DNA from: Chaunax sp. Z400
Taxonomy: Eukaryota > Chordata > Actinopteri > Lophiiformes > Chaunacidae
NCBI GenBank assembly: GCA_037577475.1
Contig: JBAGJB010000219.1
Coordinates: 310,001-374,000 of the forward strand
Length of the DNA stretch: 64,000 nucleotides
Reading direction: 5' to 3'
In this document: piece by piece, positions 1 through 7,976 of the stretch
Numbering within the stretch: position 1 is the stretch's first letter
Layout of the letters: each line of letters opens with the position of its first letter
Notes under the pieces: generated by a model
Databases searched by the model: none
What the model was told of the DNA's origin: nothing
Seen by the model: the letters and a program-made list of their open reading frames with translations, nothing else
Translations under genes and position numbers: made by a program

Positions 1-239
1 CAGACTCGGGACAAAGACTGGTGTTCTCAGAGACCACATAAACCCCTAGACGGACGTTGGTCCCGAGTCTCTACGACCTTCCGTTTCCGAGATTCACACA
101 TTCACTATAGGCGAACCAAACCCCATTCACTTCAATGGGAAAATAAACGAGTATAACTCGGGAACGGAAGGTCGTAGAGACTCGGGACCATGATCCGTCC
201 GACATAATTCGTGGTCTCTGAACACGCCAGACTTCTCCA

Positions 240-335
240 CGAGTCTCTACGACCTTCTGTTCCCGAGATACAAAAATTCCAAAAATCACCAAAAATACAT
301 GTCATATCTCGGGAACCGTAAGTCGTAGAGACTCG
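240..335. repeat. Hairpin of module B (31-bp arms, about 34-nt A-rich loop)
   Basis: Left arm 240-270 (cgagtctctacgacc... ttctg in this copy, ending cccgagata) pairs with right arm 305-335 (tatctcggg ... gtcgtagagactcg). Three positions in the middle are mismatched in the usual B, one more in this copy. Every B, about 100 of them, carries the same hairpin. Confidence 0.88.
271..296 (+). other. Phased A-tracts in the B loop (candidate intrinsically bent DNA)
   Basis: A5 runs lie at 272-276, 281-285 and 291-295, i.e. at offsets 31, 40 and 50 from the B start, spaced 9 and 10 bp. Runs of four or more A in near-helical phase are known to curve DNA. Present in most B modules; weakened to caaacattcc in B copies such as 990, 5964, 9062, 10298, 11534, 13690, 28332, 32920 and 45159. 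Confidence 0.7.
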
Positions 336-391
336 GTTTACCTGCTGACGTTCTTGGAGACCCCATAAAACCGTTGAAAGAGCTTATCCCC

Positions 392-508
392 GAGTCTCTA
401 CGACCTTCCGTTCAAAAGTTACCAACCCGGGTAGGGCCCCGATTGAGTTTTTATCCCCTTAACCCTAACCCTAACCCTAACCCTAACCCCTAACCCACAC
501 TTGTCCGC
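392..508 (+). repeat. Module C, telomere-bearing module, reference copy (117 bp)
   Basis: Starts with the common left arm, then caaaagttaccaacccggg, tagggcccc, gattgagtttttatcccctt, then the telomeric tract, then acacttgtccg. It has no inverted right arm, unlike A, B and D. The 54 C copies start at 392, 1952, 2880, 3959, 5366, 6926, 7854, 8458, 9694, 10930, 12496, 13092, 14652, 15580, 16184, 16933, 17861, 18465, 19214, 20142, 20752, 21356, 22916, 24476, 25555, 26634, 27885, 31247, 32322, 33882, 34810, 35414, 36018, 36767, 38327, 38925, 40485, 41564, 42643, 44712, 48073, 48671, 52030, 52628, 54037, 54635, 57664, 58592, 59671, 61080, 61678, 62276, 62874 and 63802. Lengths: 43 of 117 bp, nine of 123, one of 129 (20142), one of 110 (26634). 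All have the same orientation. Confidence 0.95.
463..496 (+). repeat. Interstitial telomeric tract, typical form: (CCCTAA)4 CCCCTAA CCC
   Basis: Four perfect CCCTAA units at 463-486, one CCCCTAA at 487-493 and a terminal CCC. The G-rich strand is the minus strand and has six GGG runs or longer, enough for a G-quadruplex. The same tract sits at the same place, about 71 bp into each 117-bp C module. The orientation (C-rich strand reading left to right) is that of a left chromosome end, so if the array is subtelomeric in telomere-like orientation the chromosome end would be to the left. Confidence 0.93.
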
Positions 509-659
509 GAGTCTCTACGACCTTCCGTTCCCGAGATACAAAAATTCCAAAAATCACCAAAAATACATGTCATATCTCAGGAACCGTAAGTCGTAGAGAC
601 TCGGTTTACCCGCTGGCATTCTTGGAGACCCCATAAAACCATTGAAAGAGCTTATCCCC

Positions 660-811
660 GAGTCTCTACGACCTTCCGTTCCCGAGATACAGACATTCAA
701 AATACGCCCCTACTGGACATGTCATATCTCGGGAAAGGAAGGTCGCACAGACTCGGGACAAAGACTGGTGTTCTAAGAGACCACATAAACCCCTAGACGG
801 ACGTTGGTCCC
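660..811 (+). repeat. Module D, reference copy (152 bp)
   Basis: Shares the 31-bp left stem with A and B. The right arm, tatctcgggaaaggaaggtc followed by gcacagactcggg, pairs with it with about three mismatches. The loop is cagacattcaaaatacgccc followed by ctactggacatgtca. The tail, gactggtgttctcagagacc followed by acataaacccctagac, ends gttggtcc and is always followed by A. A 150-bp form (gatagacattc, loss of two bases) occurs at 31364, 48788 and 54752. Other marked forms: ttctaagag (here and in the 3,090-bp and 1,236-bp blocks), aggtcccacag (1141, 6115, 13841, 33071, and also 28483, 45310), gacagacgttgggccc (linked to A copies with gttggac), gggacgaagac (mostly right half). Confidence 0.94.
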
Positions 812-995
812 GAGTCTCTACGACCTTCCGTTTCCGAGATACACACATTCACTATAGGCGAACCAAACCCCATTCACTTCAATGGGAAAATAAACTTGAG
901 TATAACTCGGGAACGGAAGGTCGTAGAGACTCGGGACCCTGATCCGTCGGACATAATTCGTGGTCTCTGAACACGCCAGACTTCTCCCCGAGTCT
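749..995. repeat. Long imperfect palindrome spanning D tail and module A (247 bp)
   Basis: The inner stem 811-838 / 906-933 matches at 27 of 28 positions. It is extended outward, without gaps, by the D tail (749-810) against the A tail plus the start of the next module (934-995); my hand count is about 40 of 62 matches, with strong islands at agactcggg, agagaccac and ggtcc. The loop is 67 nt. The same arrangement recurs at each of the roughly 128 D-A junctions, which explains why D is never followed by anything else: D tail plus A behaves as one foldback element. Such an element could be descended from a MITE-like inverted-repeat transposon, but I see no transposase and no target-site duplication. 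Confidence 0.85.
812..989 (+). repeat. Module A, reference copy (178 bp)
   Basis: Defined from gagtctctac to the base before the next gagtctctac. The left stem (811-838) pairs with an inverted copy at 906-933 with one mismatch in 28. The 67-nt loop (839-905) holds cacacattcactatagg and a 6-bp mini-stem, cccatt/aatggg. The tail (934-989) is an inverted, diverged copy of the tail of module D. There are 128 A copies, each 152 bp downstream of a D start, except where D is the 150-bp form. A copies start at 65, 812, 1293, 1623, 2221, 2551, 3149, 3630 and onward to 63473. Length variants: 176 bp (aaacgagtat instead of aaacttgagtat) at 65, 5039, 12765 and 31995; 179 bp at 28965 (one inserted t). Tail variants gtccgac, gtcggac and gttggac mark subfamilies. 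Confidence 0.95.
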
Positions 996-1140
996 CTACG
1001 ACCTTCCGTTCCCGAGATACAAACATTCCAAAAATCACGAAAAATACATGTCATATCTCGGGAACCGTAAGTCGTAGAGACTCGGTTTACCTGCCGGCAT
1101 TCTTGGAGACCCCATAAAACCATTGAAAGAGCTTATCCCC
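990..1140 (+). repeat. Module B, reference copy (151 bp)
   Basis: Opens with the common stem and ends in gagcttatcccc. The stem (for the first B, 240-270) pairs with 305-335, 31 bp with about three mismatches. The loop in most copies is caaaaattcc aaaaatcacc aaaaatacat, three A5 tracts 9-10 bp apart; this reference copy has the variant caaacattcc with aatcacgaaaaa. The tail (ttcttggagaccccataaaacc) is alignable with the D tail (ttctcagagaccacataaac), so B and D are paralogues in the same orientation. Copies followed by C usually read accgttgaaag; copies followed by D read accattgaaag. B follows every A that is not followed directly by D, and follows C in the DABCB words. Confidence 0.94.
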
Positions 1141-2996
1141 GAGTCTCTACGACCTTCCGTTCCCGAGATACAGACATTCAAAATACGCCCCTACTGGACA
1201 TGTCATATCTCGGGAAAGGAAGGTCCCACAGACTCGGGACAAAGACTGGTGTTCTCAGAGACCACATAAACCCCTAGACGGACGTTGGTCCCGAGTCTCT
1301 ACGACCTTCCGTTTCCGAGATACACACATTCACTATAGGCGAACCAAACCCCATTCACTTCAATGGGAAAATAAACTTGAGTATAACTCGGGAACGGAAG
1401 GTCGTAGAGACTCGGGACCATGATCCGTCCGACATAATTCGTGGTCTCTGAACACGCCAGACTTCTCCACGAGTCTCTACGACCTTCCGTTCCCGAGATA
1501 CAGACATTCAAAATACGCCCCTACTGGACATGTCATATCTCGGGAAAGGAAGGTCGCACAGACTCGGGACAAAGACTGGTGTTCTCAGAGACCACATAAA
1601 CCCCTAGACAGACGTTGGGCCCGAGTCTCTACGACCTTCCGTTTCCGAGATACACACATTCACTATAGGCGAACCAAACCCCATTCACTTCAATGGGAAA
1701 ATAAACTTGAGTATAACTCGGGAACGGAAGGTCGTAGAGACTCGGGACCATGATCCGTTGGACATAATTCGTGGTCTCTGAACACGCCAGACTTCTCCCC
1801 GAGTCTCTACGACCTTCCGTTCCCGAGATACAAAAATTCCAAAAATCACCAAAAATACATGTCATATCTCGGGAACCGTAAATCGTAGAGACTCGGTTTA
1901 CCTGCTGACGTTCTTGGAGACCCCATAAAACCATTGAAAGAGCTTATCCCCGAGTCTCTACGACCTTCCGTTCAAAAGTTACCAACCCGGGTAGGGCCCC
2001 CATTGAGTTTTTATCCCCTTAGCCCTAACCCTAACCCTAACCCTAACCCCTAACCCACACTTGTCCGCGAGTCTCTACGACCTTCCGTTCCCGAGATACA
2101 GACATTCAAAATACGCCCCTACTGGACATGTCATATCTCGGGAAAGGAAGGTCGCACAGACTCGGGACAAAGACTGGTGTTCTCAGAGACCACATAAACC
2201 CCTAGACGGACGTTGGTCCCGAGTCTCTACGACCTTCCGTTTCCGAGATACACACATTCACTATAGGCGAACCAAACCCCATTCACTTCAATGGGAAAAT
2301 AAACTTGAGTATAACTCGGGAACGGAAGGTCGTAGAGACTCGGGACCATGATCCGTCCGACATAATTCGTGGTCTCTGAACACGCCAGACTTCTCCACGA
2401 GTCTCTACGACCTTCCGTTCCCGAGATACAGACATTCAAAATACGCCCCTACTGAACATGTCATATCTCGGGAAAGGAAGGTCGCACAGACTCGGGACAA
2501 AGACTGGTGTTCTCAGAGACCACATAAACCCCTAGACAGACGTTGGGCCCGAGTCTCTACGACCTTCCGTTTCCGAGATACACACATTCACTATAGGCGA
2601 ACCAAACCCCATTCACTTCAATGGGAAAATAAACTTGAGTATAACTCGGGAACGGAAGGTCGTAGAGACTCGGGACCATGATCCGTTGGACATAATTCGT
2701 GGTCTCTGAACACGCCAGACTTCTCCCCGAGTCTCTACGACCTTCCGTTCCCGAGATACAAAAATTCCAAAAATCACCAAAAATACATGTCATATCTCGG
2801 GAACCGTAAATCGTAGAGACTCGGTTTACCTGCTGACGTTCTTGGAGATCCCATAAAACCGTTGAAAGAGCTTATCCCCGAGTCTCTACGACCTTCCGTT
2901 CAAAAGTTACCAACCCGGGTAGGGCCCCCATTGAGTTTTTATCCCCTTAACCCTAACCCTAACCCTAACCCTAACCCCTAACCCACACTTGTCCGC

Positions 2997-4886
2997 GAGT
3001 CTCTACGACCTTCCGTTCCCGAGATACAGACATTCAAAATACGCCCCTACTGGACATGTCATATCTCGGGAAAGGAAGGTCGCACAGACTCGGGACAAAG
3101 ACTGGTGTTCTCAGAGACCACATAAACCCCTAGACGGACGTTGGTCCCGAGTCTCTACGACCTTCCGTTTCCGAGATACACACATTCACTATAGGCGAAC
3201 CAAACCCCATTCACTTTAATGGGAAAATAAACTTGAGTATAACTCGGGAACGGAAGGTCGTAGAGACTCGGGACCATGATCCGTCGGACATAATTCGTGG
3301 TCTCTGAACACGCCAGACTTCTCCCCGAGTCTCTACGACCTTCCGTTCCCGAGATACAAAAATTCCAAAAATCACCAAAAATACATGTCATATCTCGGGA
3401 ACCGTAAGTCGTAGAGACTCGGTTTACCCGCTGGCATTCTTGGAGACCCCATAAAACCATTGAAAGAGCTTATCCCCGAGTCTCTACGACCTTCCGTTCC
3501 CGAGATACAGACATTCAAAATACGCCCCTACTGGACATGTCATATCTCGGGAAAGGAAGGTCGCACAGACTCGGGACAAAGACTGGTGTTCTCAGAGACC
3601 ACATAAACCCCTAGACGGACGTTGGTCCCGAGTCTCTACGACCTTCCGTTTCCGAGATACACACATTCACTATAGGCGAACCAAACCCCATTCACTTCAA
3701 TGGGAAAATAAACTTGAGTATAACTCGGGAACGGAAGGTCGTAGAGACTCGGGACCATGATCCGTTGGACATAATTCGTGGTCTCTGAACACGCCAGACT
3801 TCTCCCCGAGTCTCTACGACCTTCCGTTCCCGAGATACAAAAATTCCAAAAATCACCAAAAATACATGTCATATCTCGGGAACCGTAAATCGTAGAGACT
3901 CGGTTTACCTGCTGACGTTCTTGGAGACCCCATAAAACCGTTGAAAGAGCTTATCCCCGAGTCTCTACGACCTTCCGTTCAAAAGTTACCAACCCGGGTA
4001 GGGCCCCCATTGAGTTTTTATCCCCTTAACCCTAACCCTAACCCTAACCCTAACCCCTAACCCACACTTGTCCGCGAGTCTCTACGACCTTCCGTTCCCG
4101 AGATACAGACATTCAAAATACGCCCCTACTGGACATGTCATATCTCGGGAAAGGAAGGTCGCACAGACTCGGGACAAAGACTGGTGTTCTCAGAGACCAC
4201 ATAAACCCCTAGACGGACGTTGGTCCCGAGTCTCTACGACCTTCCGTTTCCGAGATACACACATTCACTATAGGCGGACCAAACCCCATTCACTTCAATG
4301 GGAAAATAAACTTGAGTATAACTCGGGAACGGAAGGTCGTAGAGACTCGGGACCATGATCCGTCGGACATAATTCGTGGTCTCTGAACACGCCAGACTTC
4401 TCCCCGAGTCTCTACGACCTTCCGTTCCCGAGATACAAAAATTCCAAAAATCACCAAAAATACATGTCATATCTCGGGAACCGTAAGTCGTAGACACTCG
4501 GTTTACCCGCTGGCATTCTTGGAGACCCCATAAAACCATTGAAAGAGCTTATCCCCGAGTCTCTACGACCTTCCGTTCCCGAGATACAGACATTCAAAAT
4601 ACGCCCCTACTGGACATGTCATATCTCGGGAAAGGAAGGTCGCACAGACTCGGGACAAAGACTGGTGTTCTCAGAGACCACATAAACCTCTAGACGGACG
4701 TTGGTCCCGAGTCTCTACGACCTTCCGTTTCCGAGATACACACATTCACTATAGGCGAACCAAACCCCATTCACTTCAATGGGAAAATAAACTTGAGTAT
4801 AACTCGGGAACGGAAGGTCGTAGAGACTCGGGACCATGATCCGTCCGACATAATTCGTGGTCTCTGAATACGCCAGACTTCTCCAC
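2997..4886. repeat. Linker of four words: DAB, DABC, DAB, DA
   Basis: D2997 A3149 B3327; D3478 A3630 B3808 C3959; D4076 A4228 B4406; D4557 A4709. The first two words continue the correspondence with 40602-41680 at an offset of 37,605. A4228 carries ggcggacc. A4709 is the only nearby copy with gaatacgcc in the tail. No other signal is seen. Confidence 0.88.
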
Positions 4887-7800
4887 GAGTCTCTACGACC
4901 TTCCGTTCCCGAGATACAGACATTCAAAATACGCCCCTACTGGACATGTCATATCTCGGGAAAGGAAGGTCGCACAGACTCGGGACAAAGACTGGTGTTC
5001 TCAGAGACCACATAAACCCCTAGACGGACGTTGGTCCCGAGTCTCTACGACCTTCCGTTTCCGAGATTCACACATTCACTATAGGCGAACCAAACCCCAT
5101 TCACTTCAATGGGAAAATAAACGAGTATAACTCGGGAACGGAAGGTCGTAGAGACTCGGGACCATGATCCGTCCGACATAATTCGTGGTCTCTGAACACG
5201 CCAGACTTCTCCACGAGTCTCTACGACCTTCTGTTCCCGAGATACAAAAATTCCAAAAATCACCAAAAATACATGTCATATCTCGGGAACCGTAAGTCGT
5301 AGAGACTCGGTTTACCTGCTGACGTTCTTGGAGACACCATAAAACCGTTGAAAGAGCTTATCCCCGAGTCTCTACGACCTTCCGTTCAAAAGTTACCAAC
5401 CCGGGTAGGGCCCCGATTGAGTTTTTATCCCCTTAACCCTAACCCTAACCCTAACCCTAACCCCTAACCCACACTTGTCCGCGAGTCTCTACGACCTTCC
5501 GTTCCCGAGATACAAAAATTCCAAAAATCACCAAAAATACATGTCATATCTCAGGAACCGTAAGTCGTAGAGACTCGGTTTACCCGCTGGCATTCTTGGA
5601 GACCCCATAAAACCATTGAAAGAGCTTATCCCCGAGTCTCTACGACCTTCCGTTCCCGAGATACAGACATTCAAAATATGCCCCTACTGGACATGTCATA
5701 TCTCGGGAAAGGAAGGTCGCACAGACTCGGGACAAAGACTGGTGTTCTAAGAGACCACATAAACCCCTAGACGGACGTTGGTCCCGAGTCTCTACGACCT
5801 TCCGTTTCCGAGATACACACATTCACTATAGGCGAACCAAACCCCATTCACTTCAATGGGAAAATAAACTTGAGTATAACTCGGGAACGGAAGGTCGTAG
5901 AGACTCGGGACCCTGATCCGTCGGACATAATTCGTGGTCTCTGAACACGCCAGACTTCTCCCCGAGTCTCTACGACCTTCCGTTCCCGAGATACAAACAT
6001 TCCAAAAATCACGAAAAATACATGTCATATCTCGGGAACCGTAAGTCGTAGAGACTCGGTTTACCTGCCGGCATTCTTGGAGACCCCATAAAACCATTGA
6101 AAGAGCTTATCCCCGAGTCTCTACGACCTTCCGTTCCCGAGATACAGACATTCAAAATACGCCCCTACTGGACATGTCATATCTCGGGAAAGGAAGGTCC
6201 CACAGACTCGGGACAAAGACTGGTGTTCTCAGAGACCACATAAACCCCTAGACGGACGTTGGTCCCGAGTCTCTACGACCTTCCGTTTCCGAGATACACA
6301 CATTCACTATAGGCGAACCAAACCCCATTCACTTCAATGGGAAAATAAACTTGAGTATAACTCGGGAACGGAAGGTCGTAGAGACTCGGGACCATGATCC
6401 GTCCGACATAATTCGTGGTCTCTGAACACGCCAGACTTCTCCACGAGTCTCTACGACCTTCCGTTCCCGAGATACAGACATTCAAAATACGCCCCTACTG
6501 GACATGTCATATCTCGGGAAAGGAAGGTCGCACAGACTCGGGACAAAGACTGGTGTTCTCAGAGACCACATAAACCCCTAGACAGACGTTGGGCCCGAGT
6601 CTCTACGACCTTCCGTTTCCGAGATACACACATTCACTATAGGCGAACCAAACCCCATTCACTTCAATGGGAAAATAAACTTGAGTATAACTCGGGAACG
6701 GAAGGTCGTAGAGACTCGGGACCATGATCCGTTGGACATAATTCGTGGTCTCTGAACACGCCAGACTTCTCCCCGAGTCTCTACGACCTTCCGTTCCCGA
6801 GATACAAAAATTCCAAAAATCACCAAAAATACATGTCATATCTCGGGAACCGTAAATCGTAGAGACTCGGTTTACCTGCTGACGTTCTTGGAGACCCCAT
6901 AAAACCATTGAAAGAGCTTATCCCCGAGTCTCTACGACCTTCCGTTCAAAAGTTACCAACCCGGGTAGGGCCCCCATTGAGTTTTTATCCCCTTAGCCCT
7001 AACCCTAACCCTAACCCTAACCCCTAACCCACACTTGTCCGCGAGTCTCTACGACCTTCCGTTCCCGAGATACAGACATTCAAAATACGCCCTTACTGGA
7101 CATGTCATATCTCGGGAAAGGAAGGTCGCACAGACTCGGGACAAAGACTGGTGTTCTCAGAGACCACATAAACCCCTAGACGGACGTTGGTCCCGAGTCT
7201 CTACGACCTTCCGTTTCCGAGATACACACATTCACTATAGGCGGACCAAACCCCATTCACTTCAATGGGAAAATAAACTTGAGTATAACTCGGGAACGGA
7301 AGGTCGTAGAGACTCGGGACCATGATCCGTCCGACATAATTCGTGGTCTCTGAACACGCCAGACTTCTCCACGAGTCTCTACGACCTTCCGTTCCCGAGA
7401 TACAGACATTCAAAATACGCCCCTACTGGACATGTCATATCTCGGGAAAGGAAGGTCGCACAGACTCGGGACAAAGACTGGTGTTCTCAGAGACCACATA
7501 AACCCCTAGACAGACGTTGGGCCCGAGTCTCTACGACCTTCCGTTTCCGAGATACACACATTCACTATAGGCGAACCAAACCCCATTCACTTCAATGGGA
7601 AAATAAACTTGAGTATAACTCGGGAACGGAAGGTCGTAGAGACTCGGGACCATGATCCGTTGGACATAATTCGTGGTCTCTGAACACGCCAGACTTCTCC
7701 CCGAGTCTCTACGACCTTCCGTTCCCGAGATACAAAAATTCCAAAAATCACCAAAAATACATGTCATATCTCGGGAACCGTAAATCGTAGAGACTCGGTT

Positions 7801-7976
7801 TACCTGCTGACGTTCTTGGAGACCCCATAAAACCGTTGAAAGAGCTTATCCCCGAGTCTCTACGACCTTCCGTTCAAAAGTTACCAACCCGGGTAGGGCC
7901 CCCATTGAGTTTTTATCCCCTTAACCCTAACCCTAACCCTAACCCTAACCCTAACCCCTAACCCACACTTGTCCGC
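4887..7976. repeat. 3,090-bp composite block, copy 2
   Basis: D4887 A5039 (176 bp) B5215 C5366 B5483; D5634 A5786 B5964; D6115 A6267; D6445 A6597 B6775 C6926; D7043 A7195; D7373 A7525 B7703 C7854 (123 bp). Exactly the word order of copies 3 and 4 and the same total length. A private substitution, aaatatgcccc, occurs in D5634. Confidence 0.92.

Larger units (their letters stand above)
1..2996. repeat. 3,090-bp composite block, copy 1 (5' truncated by the window)
   Basis: Words: partial D 1-64 with A 65-240 (176-bp form), B 241, C 392, B 509; D660 A812 B990; D1141 A1293; D1471 A1623 B1801 C1952; D2069 A2221; D2399 A2551 B2729 C2880. Block markers shared with the other three copies: the 176-bp A, ccttctgtt in the first B, ctcaggaacc in the second B, ttctaagag in D660, aggtcccac in D1141. 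It differs from copies 2-4 by gagacccc rather than gagacacc near 355, by cgcccctac rather than cgcccttac in D2069, by ggcgaacc rather than ggcggacc in A2221, and by a 117-bp final C. Its distal part (2221 to about 4000) matches 39826 to about 41600 better, sharing actgaacatg and gagatccc. Confidence 0.9.

Noticed and set aside
65..240. tRNA- or SINE-like Pol III promoter (A and B boxes) in ggtcgtagagactcgg
   Set aside because: No B box of the form GGTTCRANNCC and no properly spaced A box on either strand.
71..292. Families of 60-101-codon open frames on the minus strand and 76-136-codon frames on the plus strand, more than 150 in all
   Set aside because: They recur with the module period, overlap on opposite strands, derive from hairpin arms, start at arbitrary codons inside different modules and show no recognisable domain. 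I regard all as non-coding by-products.
463..496. A true chromosome end within the window
   Set aside because: Tracts have only four to six CCCTAA units, are capped by CCCCTAA and continue into acacttgtccg and the next module. None extends as terminal telomere would.
841..860. tcactatagg in the A loop resembles the T7 phage promoter core, repeated about 128 times
   Set aside because: Only about 10 bases agree. The upstream recognition part (acgac region) does not match, and a phage promoter has no place in this context. Probably coincidence.
950..990. ctgaacacgcc in the A tail resembles ctgaacgcgcc of eukaryotic 5S rRNA, hinting at a 5S-derived element
   Set aside because: The resemblance stops after about 11 bases; the internal control region of 5S genes is not present in any module.
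749..995. Intact DNA transposon or MITE with target-site duplication
   Set aside because: The inverted repeats are real, but no transposase frame exists and flanking bases are module sequence in every copy, so no target-site duplication can be recognised.
1741..1800. Possible CENP-B box around gatccgttggac in some A tails
   Set aside because: The required TTCG at the start and CGGG at the end of the box are absent; only cgttgga agrees. The shared word cccgagtctctacga also misses the spacing of the box on the other strand.
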